A DNA stretch of 64,000 bases, from the NCBI GenBank assembly GCA_002696735.1, contig NZSL01000014.1, positions 2,270-66,269 of the forward strand, read 5' to 3'. The notes under the pieces are model-generated. The model did no database searches and was not told the DNA's origin. It was given only the letters and a program-made list of their open reading frames with translations. The stretch comes from Methylophaga sp. GTDB taxonomy: Bacteria; Pseudomonadota; Gammaproteobacteria; Nitrosococcales; Methylophagaceae. Below are positions 1 to 9,218 of this stretch, in pieces. The position numbers were made by a program, and so were the translations under genes. Position 1 is the first letter of the stretch, and each line of letters starts with the position of its first letter.

Positions 1-96
1 CATGGCCCAAGATATATCATTAGCCTATGAATTAACTATCTGAGCTGACTGAGCCTCTATCAGACAAAACACCGTTTACAGTATTTGAGAATCACT

Positions 97-396
97 ATGA
101 GCAAAAAAGAAAATCAGGATATGGTGGTGGAGTTTACGCCGTTAGAAAAAATCGAAGCACTCTATAGTGAGCTAACCGACTGGTATGGTGAAGCGGATAA
201 CAAAGAACTCAGAGTCGCTGCTAAATTATTAATGGTGTCACTGGAGAAGTTTTCCATTTACGGTGGTGCCGACTGGCATGAATTAGTAAATGAATATGTC
301 AATATTCTCAAAAACGATCCGGAACAGTTTCAAAAAATCCTGCGCTCCAATCGTGGTGAATTAAAAGATAAAAAATCCACGGGAAACTATCACTAG
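97..396 (+). CDS. hypothetical protein, 99 aa
   Basis: Small acidic soluble protein that I do not recognise; no signal peptide, membrane segment or cysteine motif. I chose the ATG at 97 (MSKKENQ) over an in-frame TTG 12 nt upstream because ATG is the stronger start. The chain looks mostly helical. It is convergent with the Fic-like gene, so it is probably a single-gene unit. Confidence 0.6.
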   Translation: MSKKENQDMVVEFTPLEKIEALYSELTDWYGEADNKELRVAAKLLMVSLEKFSIYGGADWHELVNEYVNILKNDPEQFQKILRSNRGELKDKKSTGNYH

Positions 397-429
397 GATC
401 TATTTCACATTAATAGCTGAGTTTGAAGT

Positions 430-1104
430 TCAACAAGCACCACTCAGTAAAAACCGGCGTTTCTCCTGCTCGCTTCTGAGTAGCTTGGCAAATTTTCGTG
501 TTTGTTTGGGCAGGTAAATGAAGTCATCTACCAGCGATTTTTTTCGCCGCTTTTTAGTTAACTCTGCTGGCTCAAAAAAATGCTTGGCATTTTCATAAGA
601 TAAGACAAAAGGTGAATAACCTTCACGCATTAACACATAGCTCATAATCAAGGAGCCTGTGCGGTGATTTCCTTCTAAAAATAGCTGTGGCTGACTGAGG
701 ATGTTGGTGAAGATACCAGCACAACGTTTCCAGACATTCGTATTCTGATTTAATGCCAGCCAATCCATTAACTGACCAATCCCACCATCTCTTACATCAT
801 AAAAGTGGGCTTGAGTGGCTTCAAACTGGGAGTGTTTCTCTACAGATGATGTGGTGGAGTGTTGATACAGAACAATATAGTTCAGTTCGAGAAGTAACCC
901 CGAATTACCATAGGCAAATAAATCAATACCGTTGACCAGGTACTCGTCTATTTTTGCATAACCCGCTATCAGGTTTTCGATCACCGTATCGCTTGGTGGT
1001 GTGCGTTTCACCTTGAGCGAGGCATTAATCTTTTTAAAGTTGAGTTGCGTATCTATCAGGCACGATCTGATGGCAGCAATATCAAGTCTTGCAATATTGA
1101 CCAT
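430..1104 (-). CDS. divergent Fic/DOC-like protein, 224 aa
   Basis: The central segment FLEGNHRTGSLIMSYVL resembles the Fic active-site motif HPFxxGNGRxxR. Fic proteins transfer AMP or other nucleotide groups to target proteins. Here the motif reads QLFLEGNHRTGS: the catalytic His is Gln, the second Gly of GNGR is His, and the final Arg is Ser. The phosphate-anchoring (E)GN and R are kept. By family knowledge loss of the His should abolish AMPylation, so it may be a pseudo-enzyme or use another chemistry. The ATG at 1104 is preferred to the TTG three bases upstream. It follows pstB by 66 bp on the same strand, where phoU would often sit. The Fic assignment rests on the motif only. Confidence 0.55.
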   Translation of the reverse strand: MVNIARLDIAAIRSCLIDTQLNFKKINASLKVKRTPPSDTVIENLIAGYAKIDEYLVNGIDLFAYGNSGLLLELNYIVLYQHSTTSSVEKHSQFEATQAHFYDVRDGGIGQLMDWLALNQNTNVWKRCAGIFTNILSQPQLFLEGNHRTGSLIMSYVLMREGYSPFVLSYENAKHFFEPAELTKKRRKKSLVDDFIYLPKQTRKFAKLLRSEQEKRRFLLSGAC

Positions 1105-1170
1105 CAAATCAAGCCCGATAGTTCATCATGTTGTTCCGTAATTATTCGTGAAAATGACAAAAGACCAGGA

Positions 1171-1998
1171 TTAACTAAACTCACCCCGGACATATTGTTT
1201 GGTGAGCAATTGCTGTGGGTCTTCAAAAATTTTCTTTGTGTCATCCATTTCCACCAGATAGCCGGTGCGGCCACCATTAGAAATATCCACTCCCAGAAAT
1301 GCGGTGACATCAGCAACACGCATTGCCTGCTGCATATTGTGGGTGACCAGCGCTACGCTGTAATGCTGTTTTAACTCAACCATCAGTTCTTCAATCTGTC
1401 GTGTGGCAATGGGATCCAGGGCAGAGCAGGGCTCATCCATTAACAGCACATCGGGCTCTGTTGCAATCGCTCGAGCAATACACAAACGCTGCTGCTGGCC
1501 ACCTGATAGTGAGAGACCACTGTTTTTAAGTTTATCTTTAACATCATTCCAGATAGCCGCTCTTTTCAACGCTTTGACCACCATCTCTTCTTCATCGCCT
1601 TTATAACCATTGAGTCGTAAACCAAATGCAACATTGTCATAAATGCTCATTGAGAAGGGGTTAGGAAGCTGGAACACCATGCCGATATAACGTCTTACTA
1701 TCACGGCATCTACTTTTTTGCTGTAGATATCGTGATCATGATATTGAATGTGACCTTCAAATCTGAACGAGTCAATCAAATCATTCATCCGATTCATACT
1801 TCTCAGTACGGTACTTTTGCCGCAACCAGAAGGACCAATAAAGCCAGTCACTTTATTTTTTTCAACCGGGATAGTGGTATCTCTAACAGCCCTGAAATCA
1901 CCGTAGTAAATATTTTTGACGTAGCAGTCTAAAACGACTGGGCCTTTAGGCTCATATTTCTTGGCAATAAATTCACCTGTTTCGGCTTGCATATTCAT
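1171..1998 (-). CDS. pstB: phosphate ABC transporter ATP-binding protein PstB
   Basis: ATPase of the high-affinity phosphate importer PstSCAB, on the cytoplasmic face of the inner membrane. Visible motifs: Walker [10 protein letters not shown] (residues 55-63), Q-loop region VFQLPNPF (about 108-115), ABC signature LSGGQQQR (164-171), Walker B VLLMDEP (184-190) and switch His in VTHNM (about 218-222). The length of 275 aa is normal. It is the last pst gene of the operon, 14 bp after pstA. No phoU follows within the window; the next gene on the strand is the Fic-like protein. Confidence 0.97.
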   Translation of the reverse strand: MNMQAETGEFIAKKYEPKGPVVLDCYVKNIYYGDFRAVRDTTIPVEKNKVTGFIGPSGCGKSTVLRSMNRMNDLIDSFRFEGHIQYHDHDIYSKKVDAVIVRRYIGMVFQLPNPFSMSIYDNVAFGLRLNGYKGDEEEMVVKALKRAAIWNDVKDKLKNSGLSLSGGQQQRLCIARAIATEPDVLLMDEPCSALDPIATRQIEELMVELKQHYSVALVTHNMQQAMRVADVTAFLGVDISNGGRTGYLVEMDDTKKIFEDPQQLLTKQYVRGEFS

Positions 1999-2012
1999 AG
2001 TTATTTCCTTGG

Positions 2013-2912
2013 TTATTCTTTAAATTTCGTTCTGCCAACGACACGGGCAACGATATTGAAAAACAGTACGAGTAAGACCAGCGCCAGCGATGCGGTCCAT
2101 GCCAGTTCAATCTGATTCTCAAACGGCATACCAGAGAAGTTGTAAATCAGAATGGAGAGCGAGGCAGTTGGTTCTGCCAGCTCTGACATGTAGTAATTGC
2201 TGAACAAGGCTGTGAACAGTAATGGAGCAGATTCACCCGCCGCACCGGCAACAGCCAGAATGACCCCGGTCATAATCCCGGGTAGGGCGGTCGGTAATAC
2301 CACTTTAAATATGACCTGAGTACGGGTACATCCCATGCCAAACGCAGCATCTTTCATTCTTTGTGGAACCTGCTTCATGGCTTCCTCAGCAGCCAGAGTG
2401 ACCGTTGGCAGCATTAATACAGCCAATGCCACACCACCGGCCCAGGCCGAGTAGGTGCCGGTGGTGATAACGATGACAGCATAGACAAACACACCGGCCA
2501 AAATAGAAGGAAAGCCGGTCAGCACCTTGGCTAAAAATCTGGAAACGGTCGCGGTTTTACTGTTGGGATTAAGAATGGCCAGATACAGAGCAGCCATGGT
2601 TCCAATAGGAATACTCAGTGCGGAGGCAATACCTACCATGGTTAACGTTCCCACGATGGCATTACCAAATCCACCGCCGGTTTCGAATCCGGCTGGTGGC
2701 AAGGCTGTGATAGCCTCGAAATCAAGCCTTGCACCACCTTCCATGATGAGCATGTAAATAACCGATACCAGCGGAATACTGGCTAATATGGCTAGCCCCC
2801 AAACCAGTCCTGTCAGGAAAAAATCTTTCAGGGCTCTCAGTTCGAGCACATTTTTTTCAAGACTGGGTAAATTGATTCTTGGTGGAAGAATCTGTTCGTT
2901 AATCTGACTCAT
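2013..2912 (-). CDS. pstA: phosphate ABC transporter permease PstA
   Basis: Inner-membrane permease pairing with PstC in the phosphate channel. A hydrophilic N-terminus is followed by about six hydrophobic helices. The permease coupling loop is seen in [19 protein letters not shown], with the conserved EAA-like GxGCTRTQ stretch after it. Its ATG overlaps the stop of pstC (ATGA), so the two subunits are translationally coupled, which suits the 1:1 complex. Confidence 0.95.
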   Translation of the reverse strand: MSQINEQILPPRINLPSLEKNVLELRALKDFFLTGLVWGLAILASIPLVSVIYMLIMEGGARLDFEAITALPPAGFETGGGFGNAIVGTLTMVGIASALSIPIGTMAALYLAILNPNSKTATVSRFLAKVLTGFPSILAGVFVYAVIVITTGTYSAWAGGVALAVLMLPTVTLAAEEAMKQVPQRMKDAAFGMGCTRTQVIFKVVLPTALPGIMTGVILAVAGAAGESAPLLFTALFSNYYMSELAEPTASLSILIYNFSGMPFENQIELAWTASLALVLLVLFFNIVARVVGRTKFKE

Positions 2913-3901
2913 TTTTTACCCTCAAATTTACGCATGGTGTATTGCTGTACGGCCAGGCCGGCAACATTGACCACAAAGGTGATAAGCAGCAAAACCAGAG
3001 ACGCATACATCAGAGCCTGAATTTCAATCTCACCTGCTTCTGGGAAGGTTGAAGCCAGCAAGGATGCCAGTGTGTTGGCAGGAGCAAACAGCGAAACACT
3101 GATGTCATTCACGTTACCAATTAACATGGCCAGTGCCATGGTTTCACCCAACGCGCGACCAAATCCCAATACCAAACCGGCCAGAATCCCGGAGGAGGCT
3201 GTTGGTAACATGACTTTAAGAATCACTTCCCATTTTGTCGCCCCCATACCATAGGCTGCTTCTTTTACTTTATAAGGAATACGACGGAAGGCATCGGCTG
3301 AAATGGCTGCGACAGTCGGAAGAATCATAATAGCGAGTACTAATGCGGCGGGAGCCAGGCCTGGACCACTTAAATCAGTACTAAATAAAGGAAACCAGCC
3401 AAACGTTTCATGTAGCCAATGGGCGGCCGGCCTGATTAGCGGGATAAGTACATAAATACCCCACAAACCATAAACCACCGAAGGAATCGCCGCTAACAGT
3501 TCAATGATGGTTCTGAACATCACTTCGATTTTGGCATGCATGAATCCCTGGGTCAGGAAGATGGCAATAGCGACTCCTAATCCACCACCAATCAGCAGCG
3601 CGAGCAGTGAGCTGTATAACGTGCCCCAAATTTCAGGTAACACGCCAAATTCATTCTGGTTGGTATCCCAGGTTGTACCAGTAATAAAACCTAAACCATG
3701 CTCCTTAATTGCAGGTAAAGCCTGAGAACCGAGTTCAAAGACGATATAAGCCAATAAAAGTATGATTGATAAAGCACATAAATAAGCAAAAGATCGGAAG
3801 ACAGAATCTTTCATATAATCACTGGGAGAAGGTGGCGCGGACAATGTTTTGCCACTTGCGGAATCTTTAAAAGGATCGTGAACCATTTGTGTTCCTATCA
3901 A
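2909..3901 (-). CDS. pstC: phosphate ABC transporter permease PstC
   Basis: Second transmembrane subunit of the phosphate importer, 330 aa with about six membrane helices. The PstC-type coupling loop DAFRRIPYKVKEAAYGMGA and the GRALGETMAL motif are present. It starts 115 bp after pstS with an intergenic hairpin between, a common arrangement that lets pstS be made in excess of the membrane subunits. Confidence 0.95.
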   Translation of the reverse strand: MIGTQMVHDPFKDSASGKTLSAPPSPSDYMKDSVFRSFAYLCALSIILLLAYIVFELGSQALPAIKEHGLGFITGTTWDTNQNEFGVLPEIWGTLYSSLLALLIGGGLGVAIAIFLTQGFMHAKIEVMFRTIIELLAAIPSVVYGLWGIYVLIPLIRPAAHWLHETFGWFPLFSTDLSGPGLAPAALVLAIMILPTVAAISADAFRRIPYKVKEAAYGMGATKWEVILKVMLPTASSGILAGLVLGFGRALGETMALAMLIGNVNDISVSLFAPANTLASLLASTFPEAGEIEIQALMYASLVLLLITFVVNVAGLAVQQYTMRKFEGKK

Positions 3902-3960
3902 TCGTGAATATTTATAATAAATATCGCTAACATCTTATTTTCAGGCTCTTGAACAGATAA

Positions 3961-3991
3961 ATGCTGCAAGTGTTTTAAACACTTGCAGCAT
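3961..3991 (-). terminator. pstS-pstC intergenic hairpin (attenuator or mRNA stabiliser)
   Basis: A near-perfect palindrome with 15-base arms around a single central base (ATGCTGCAAGTG...CACTTGCAGCAT). It lies between pstS and pstC on their transcribed strand. The following bases are only modestly T-rich, so I read it as a leaky terminator or a 3'-end stabiliser for pstS mRNA. Confidence 0.7.
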
Positions 3992-4016
3992 TGTTTTATC
4001 CGATCACCAAGAGTGA

Positions 4017-5075
4017 TTACTGAATCATGCTGGCCGCGTTGCGAACTTTCTCAACAACATTTTCTGGCAGCGGGATATAGCCCATTGCTTCAGATGATTC
4101 CTGACCTGTTGTAATCATGTATTCAATAAGGTCTTTTAAGGCTTTGGCTTTCTCTTCACCTTGGTTTTTGTAAACCAATAACCATGTGAACGTTGCGATA
4201 GGATAGGCATCATCACCCGATGGGTCAGTTGCCCATGCACGCAGGTCCGGTACATCACTATTTGGCAGATTACCCTCCGGGAAATCAGTCGTCGCTAAGG
4301 CTGAAGCACCTGTTTCGCCACCAGCTTCAATAAAGTTACCTTTTTGATTTTCCAGCATGGCCGTCGGCATTTTGGTCAGTTTGGCAAATCCATATTCAAC
4401 ATAGCCGATTGCGCCAGGTGTTTGTTTGATAGTCGCTGTTACACCATCATTTTTAGGTGCTTTGACAATTGTGCCAGCACTTGGCCAGTTAGGTGCTTTT
4501 GCACCACCAACTTGTTCTTTGAAGTTATCGCTGATTGCTGCTAAGTGATTAGTGAATACATAGCTGGTACCACTTGAATCAGAACGAACAACAACAGTAA
4601 TGTTTTGGTCAGGAAGTTTTACACCAGGATTGGCCGCCTGAATTTTCGGGTCGTTCCAGTTCGTAATGTTGCCCAGGAAGATTTCCGGATAAACATCACG
4701 TGGCAATTTTAATTCTTGAATACCATCAAGGTTGTAAGAAATGACGACTTCGCCCGCCGTGACTGGAAGCAGGATAACGCCTTTTTTGACTTGTTCTATT
4801 TCACTGTCTTTCATTGCAGCATCACTGCCTGCAAAGTCTACCGTTTCGTTAATGAAATCCTGAATACCTGCGCCACTACCTTTAGATTGGTAATCAATAC
4901 GAACGCCATCAGTTTGCTTGCTGTAGTCCTTAAACCACTTGTTATAAAGTGGTGCTGGGAAACTTGCACCAGAACCAATCAATTTAAGATCAGCGTATGC
5001 AGCGGATGAATTCATGGCACCAATAAGCGCGCCAATGACAAAAACTGACTTTGCGCTCTTCGCAAATAGTTTCAT
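4017..5075 (-). CDS. pstS: phosphate-binding periplasmic protein PstS
   Basis: Periplasmic receptor that delivers phosphate to PstCA. The ATG at 5075 (MKLFAKSAKS) follows a good Shine-Dalgarno (CAGGAG) and begins a Sec signal peptide ending near SSAAYA-DL; an upstream in-frame start would put extra residues before the signal. Ligand-loop motifs IGSGASFPAPLY, SKGSGAGI and RSDSSGTS are typical of PstS. Length 352 aa. A Pho box lies about 68 bp upstream, so it should be induced by phosphate starvation through PhoB. Confidence 0.96.
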   Translation of the reverse strand: MKLFAKSAKSVFVIGALIGAMNSSAAYADLKLIGSGASFPAPLYNKWFKDYSKQTDGVRIDYQSKGSGAGIQDFINETVDFAGSDAAMKDSEIEQVKKGVILLPVTAGEVVISYNLDGIQELKLPRDVYPEIFLGNITNWNDPKIQAANPGVKLPDQNITVVVRSDSSGTSYVFTNHLAAISDNFKEQVGGAKAPNWPSAGTIVKAPKNDGVTATIKQTPGAIGYVEYGFAKLTKMPTAMLENQKGNFIEAGGETGASALATTDFPEGNLPNSDVPDLRAWATDPSGDDAYPIATFTWLLVYKNQGEEKAKALKDLIEYMITTGQESSEAMGYIPLPENVVEKVRNAASMIQ

Positions 5076-5126
5076 AAAAACTCCTGACAAATGAAAAAAG
5101 TAAAACACTCAATTTACTGGTTGCTA

Positions 5127-5160
5127 AGTCTATTGGTGGTTTGTTAAAGATTTATGACAG
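5127..5160 (-). promoter_or_regulatory. Pho box and promoter of pstSCAB
   Basis: On the minus strand 5160-5143 reads CTGTCATAAATCTTTAAC, close to the E. coli PhoB consensus CTGTCATAWAWCTGTCAY. Ten bases downstream is TAGACT (5132-5127), a 4/6 match to a -10 box. The spacing fits PhoB-dependent promoters, where the Pho box replaces the -35. Confidence 0.8.
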
Positions 5161-5441
5161 TGGCGAAGATGTTGAATGTATCTCTCTAAATGACGCGTAA
5201 GTTTGGCCTTAAAGGTATTCCTGGACCGACGGCATTAACAGGTGAAATCTCACGTTAGCCTTGTTTATCAGGTCATCGAACTAGTATTAAGTTGATATGC
5301 CAATGCCGTCTTCTGAAAACAGACAATAAAAGATTAACAACTTGTTAATCTGTTATTCATCCAAGCTTAATTCCTTGTCGGTTTGATTTTCATCTCTTGC
5401 AAATATCATGGCTCTCAGGTTAACAACAGGAGAGACCAACA

Positions 5442-5963
5442 ATGAAAACGACATATCTTGCAAGCGCATTCAGTCTGATTTTTACCACCTCGGCATTTGC
5501 TCAAATCGATAAAATCGATGCAGAAGCTATTCAGGCAGCACAAAACGCCTGGGCAGAAGGTATTGTGGAAATCGGTCAGGCCAAAATCAATGGTGAAGAT
5601 GCAGGTGCAGTCGCCAGTGAGTTACTGGACAACTTGTATGCATTCGACGACAAAGTGCTATTCAAACCAACTAAAGCGGTGGATGACCCGTTCCGAAACA
5701 GTTATGAAGAAGCGCTTTCGTATTTTGTAGGCGGCATGCTTGAGGAAGATAAAGGCTTTGCTCTGCAGCCTTGGACTGCAGTTCGATTTGAGAATGAAGA
5801 CTTGCTGATTCGTGACGACAATGCCCTTGCAATGGGGCTTTACTACTTTACCGATACGGCTGGTAACGAAACCAAAGTTGAATACACATTTGGTTATCGA
5901 TTGGATGACGATGGCAGTGTCAAAATCGAATTACATCACTCTTCCTTACCTTTTAGTAAGTAA
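5442..5963 (+). CDS. exported SnoaL/NTF2-like protein, 173 aa
   Basis: Has a signal peptide (MKTTYLASAFSLIFTTSAFA) with cleavage before QIDKID. The mature part of about 153 aa has a helical N-terminal half and a C-terminal run of strands (WTAVRFENEDLLIRDDNALAMGLYYFTD...VEYTFGYRLDDDGSVKIELHHSSLP), like the NTF2/SnoaL cone fold. The terminal HHSSLP motif recalls calmodulin-kinase-association-like domains. Shine-Dalgarno AACAGGAGAG precedes the ATG. Function unknown; transcribed divergently from pstS. Confidence 0.7.
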   Translation: MKTTYLASAFSLIFTTSAFAQIDKIDAEAIQAAQNAWAEGIVEIGQAKINGEDAGAVASELLDNLYAFDDKVLFKPTKAVDDPFRNSYEEALSYFVGGMLEEDKGFALQPWTAVRFENEDLLIRDDNALAMGLYYFTDTAGNETKVEYTFGYRLDDDGSVKIELHHSSLPFSK

Positions 5964-5970
5964 TTAATTC

Positions 5971-6000
5971 AGCCTGCACAAGATCTTGTGCAGGCTTTTT
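5971..6000 (+). terminator. intrinsic terminator
   Basis: Perfect 13-bp arms AGCCTGCACAAGA/TCTTGTGCAGGCT followed by a T run. It ends transcription of the SnoaL-like gene just before the OmpW gene. Confidence 0.92.
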
Positions 6001-6026
6001 CTCCTTTATTAAAGAGTCTGCTTAAT

Positions 6027-6704
6027 ATGAAGAAATATTCGAGTGCACCTTTGTTTATGCTGTTGGCCGGGTTTCTTGGTCCTGTCAGTTATGTTCAGGC
6101 TTATGAGGCTGGTGACTGGTTGATTCGTGGAAGGGTGATTAACGTTAATCCAAATGATTCAAGTGGAACGGTATCAGTCAATGGAGTTGATCAAGGAACG
6201 GAAGGTGTCAGTGTTGATAGCGATACTGTACCGGAACTGGATATCACCTACATGATGACACCCAACTGGGGCATAGAGTTGATTTTAGGGTATTCCGAGC
6301 ACACCGTGGATGGTAGCCAAAGCTGGGATTTTCTGGGGCCGGTCGCTGAAACCAAAGTTCTGCCACCAACCCTAACCTTGCAATATCATTTCCGCCCAAA
6401 TGGCAAACTGAAGCCGTATGTCGGAATGGGAGTGAACTACACCTATTTCTTTGATGAAAAGGTTCCCAACAGCTCTGGCCTCAGTAATCCCGGTGACTCG
6501 GTCAAGCTTAAATCATCCTGGGGACTGGCTTTTCAGGCGGGTGTTGACTATGCACTGGATGATGACTGGTTTGTGAACCTTGACCTGAAATACATCGATA
6601 TTGATACCACAGCGACTTATCGGAATACGGCGGCGGGCTCTGTGTCTGTCAGCACTGATATTGATCCTGTGATCTTCGGTATCGGTATTGGCAGACGTTT
6701 TTAA
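6027..6704 (+). CDS. ompW: OmpW family outer-membrane protein
   Basis: Eight-stranded outer-membrane beta-barrel of the OmpW family. The ATG at 6027 starts a signal peptide (MKKYSSAPLFMLLAGFLG...VQA); the upstream TTG would lie inside the terminator. Family features: AGDWLIRGRVINVNPND near the mature N-terminus, TYMMTPNWGIELILGYSEHT, TLTLQYHFRPNGKLKPYVG and a C-terminal GIGIGRRF ending in the Phe used for barrel insertion. 225 aa. OmpW-type channels pass small hydrophobic molecules. Confidence 0.88.
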   Translation: MKKYSSAPLFMLLAGFLGPVSYVQAYEAGDWLIRGRVINVNPNDSSGTVSVNGVDQGTEGVSVDSDTVPELDITYMMTPNWGIELILGYSEHTVDGSQSWDFLGPVAETKVLPPTLTLQYHFRPNGKLKPYVGMGVNYTYFFDEKVPNSSGLSNPGDSVKLKSSWGLAFQAGVDYALDDDWFVNLDLKYIDIDTTATYRNTAAGSVSVSTDIDPVIFGIGIGRRF

Positions 6705-6817
6705 TGTGAAAAACCCATTAGATTAATCTGAGATAGTGGAGATGGTTTAAGTAAACTGCCTGAATGTTGATATATTAGCTTTTGCGAACGATTTTATTCT
6801 TCACTGGGTTGCATTTG

Positions 6818-8374
6818 ATGTACCGGAAAAAAATTATTGCTTTTGCTGTTGTCGCTCTTGCCATGGTTTTCCTGGCAGGAGCGCTGGCTATCTGGTCAAC
6901 AAGACTGACTGCCCAGAACATCGTTCAAGTGAACATGGCAAATGCATTGCTCACAGAGCATTGGAAATTATCCAATAACAGTTATCGTTTATTCAAACAG
7001 ATTACCGATGAATTATTATTTGGCAAAAATGCCAATCAGGCGTTAGTTCGTAACAAGCGAGAGTTGATTGCCAATGCCATTTCCACAATAACGCAACTTG
7101 AACAACAACAACGACTGGCTCTGGGCGAAATCGCCACCAAGGGAACGGTAGAAGATACCAAGGAGCTGGAAAAGTTACTCAACGATATTCTTGATGCGTT
7201 TGACGCGGTGCTTGCTGAGCCGGTAAGTCAGCTTAATACTGAAAAAATTCGTTTCCTGCTGGAGGAGCAGATTGATAATCGGTTTCGGGAAGCCATTAAT
7301 TCAGCTTTGCAACGACAAAGTACTATCGTCAATTCACTAAATTCAGATATCGAAAATATTCACACCAATATTGCCTGGGCTGCTGCCGCACTCACTATTT
7401 TTGCTGTATTTGCAGCGCTGTTGGGTAGTTATGCCATGATTCGTAATATTTCGATTCCAGTAGATTTTCTAAAAAAAGCAGCCGAATCTTTTGCTGGCGG
7501 AAACCTGAATTATCGTGTGCCACGCGGATTTGATCGAGAGTTTGATGCGATTTCAGCCGCCTTTAACGATATGGCTCAGAAACTTTCTGAAGAGAAATCT
7601 TTGCGGGATAAACTCAATAGTCAGCTGGAGTTTGAGGTTAATAAACGCACCAGTGAATTGCAGGTCCTCAATGAAACCTTGAAAAAAAATGATGCTGCCA
7701 GAAGAAGCTTTCTGGCAGATGTCAGTCATGAACTGCGCACACCACTCACCATCATTCGTGGCGAAACCCAGGTCGCGCTTCGACAGAGCAGACAACTTGA
7801 TGAGACCGAGGCACGAAGTATTTTGGAAAGCGTTCATGAACAGTCTCTTTTATTGAGTCGTCTAGTGGATGATTTGTTGTTTATTGCTCGAACAGAAGCC
7901 AATAATCTTCAGTTAAAGATAGATGTATATTCGATTAATAAGCTGCTGAAAAATTGCGTAAATGAATTTCAACGTACGGCAAATCAGCACAAAATCAATC
8001 TGAAATGTGGCCTTCCTTTTGATGAGGCTATTGTCAGGGTTGATAAAGATCGATTTCAACAATTGCTGAGAATCTTGTTTGATAATGCAATTAAATATAG
8101 TCCATCCGATACCAACGTTACCGTTTCGTCAAAACTGGATGCTGGTAATGTAATCATTACTGTTCAGGATCAAGGTGCTGGGGTGGCAGATGACGAGTTG
8201 CCATTAATTTTTGACCGATTTTATCGAAGTCAACGAATGCAGCATGAAAAACCAACGGGATCAGGACTGGGCTTGTCCATTGCCAAATCAATATGTGATG
8301 CCCATCAGGCATCTATCTGGGCGGTCAATACGGAAGACGGACTGGCAATTCATATTAAGCTTGCTGTGGAGTAA
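6818..8374 (+). CDS. membrane sensor histidine kinase
   Basis: Two-component sensor of 518 aa. TM1 is at about residues 6-26, a helical periplasmic domain spans about 27-185, and TM2 about 186-208. HAMP (RNISIPVDFLKKA...) is followed by the HisKA motif DVSHELRTPLT with phospho-His near 304, the N box FDNAIKYS, the G1 box DQGAGVADDE, and GSGLGLSIAKS. The ATG at 6818 is preferred to an in-frame TTG at 6782. The regulator gene starts 2 bp after the stop, so the two are co-translated. The signal sensed is not evident. Confidence 0.93.
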   Translation: MYRKKIIAFAVVALAMVFLAGALAIWSTRLTAQNIVQVNMANALLTEHWKLSNNSYRLFKQITDELLFGKNANQALVRNKRELIANAISTITQLEQQQRLALGEIATKGTVEDTKELEKLLNDILDAFDAVLAEPVSQLNTEKIRFLLEEQIDNRFREAINSALQRQSTIVNSLNSDIENIHTNIAWAAAALTIFAVFAALLGSYAMIRNISIPVDFLKKAAESFAGGNLNYRVPRGFDREFDAISAAFNDMAQKLSEEKSLRDKLNSQLEFEVNKRTSELQVLNETLKKNDAARRSFLADVSHELRTPLTIIRGETQVALRQSRQLDETEARSILESVHEQSLLLSRLVDDLLFIARTEANNLQLKIDVYSINKLLKNCVNEFQRTANQHKINLKCGLPFDEAIVRVDKDRFQQLLRILFDNAIKYSPSDTNVTVSSKLDAGNVIITVQDQGAGVADDELPLIFDRFYRSQRMQHEKPTGSGLGLSIAKSICDAHQASIWAVNTEDGLAIHIKLAVE

Positions 8375-8376
8375 CA

Positions 8377-9057
8377 ATGCAAATATTGATTGTTGAAGAT
8401 GAAAAGCGTGTGGCCGATTTTATCTGCAAAGGTTTGAGGGTTGAAGGCTATTTTTGTGAACAGGCTCATAATGGTCAATCAGGGCTTATGCTGGTCAATT
8501 CACATAGCTTCGATGTCATTATTCTTGACAGAATGTTACCGGATACAGACGGCATCAGTTTTTTAAAGCATATTCGTAATGCAGGTATTTCTACGCCGGT
8601 GTTATTTCTTACAGCGTTGGATGATATTGAAGAAAAGGTTCACGGCTTGCGTGCAGGAGCCGATGATTATTTAACAAAACCTTTTGATTTTGAAGAATTA
8701 CTTGCCCGTATCGAAGTTCTTTCCCGCCGGGGAATAAATGGACCTGATGTCGATGAAAATATTATTAAATTGAATGATATTTCTATTTCTCTGACCCACA
8801 GGACAGTATATAAGGGCAATGAGCTGATAAAAATGACCACAATGGAATTTGACTTATTGTTGTTTTTAGCAAAATCCAAAGGTCGTGTGTTAAGTCGTGA
8901 ACGTATACTGAATGCAGTCTGGCAACTCAACAGTGATCCATTGACGAATGTGGTTGATGTTTATATCAATCGTTTACGCAAAAAATTCGACATTCATCAA
9001 TCCGAATCCTTTATCGAAACACTTCGTGGTGTAGGTTACAGATTAAACATTAATTGA
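8377..9057 (+). CDS. OmpR-family response regulator
   Basis: Receiver domain (about 1-115) with acidic pocket VEDE, phospho-acceptor Asp51 in ILDRMLPDTDG, and Lys in DDYLTKPF. The C-terminal winged helix (about 130-226) has LLLFLAKSKGRVLSRERI and VVDVYINRLRKKF followed by IETLRGVGYRL. 226 aa, normal for the OmpR/PhoB class. Cognate partner of the kinase just upstream; the regulon cannot be read from the sequence. Confidence 0.95.
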   Translation: MQILIVEDEKRVADFICKGLRVEGYFCEQAHNGQSGLMLVNSHSFDVIILDRMLPDTDGISFLKHIRNAGISTPVLFLTALDDIEEKVHGLRAGADDYLTKPFDFEELLARIEVLSRRGINGPDVDENIIKLNDISISLTHRTVYKGNELIKMTTMEFDLLLFLAKSKGRVLSRERILNAVWQLNSDPLTNVVDVYINRLRKKFDIHQSESFIETLRGVGYRLNIN

Positions 9058-9155
9058 CGTAAGGATGTCGGCTGGGAATTTCAATTAGCCATTTTGCTGC
9101 ACACTGTTAGATCACTGAAAATCTTGCTTTGGTGTATTTATTTCCAACGACTCCA

Positions 9156-9190
9156 ATAAAAAAAGCCCAGCACTATTAAGAGTGCCGGGC
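9156..9190 (-). terminator. terminator of xoxF
   Basis: On the minus strand a GCCC(G)GCACT...AGTGC(T)GGGC stem is followed by seven T. It lies just past the xoxF stop and also sits at the end of the convergent regulator gene. Confidence 0.88.
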
Positions 9191-9218
9191 CAATTTATGA
9201 AGCTGCTTTTACATTAAC

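Noticed and set aside
430..1104. phoU after pstB
   Set aside because: The product has no PhoU repeats (E/DxxxD metal motifs); it is Fic-like instead.
1104..1319. 71-aa minus frame inside pstB
   Set aside because: Out-of-frame shadow of pstB with no ribosome site.
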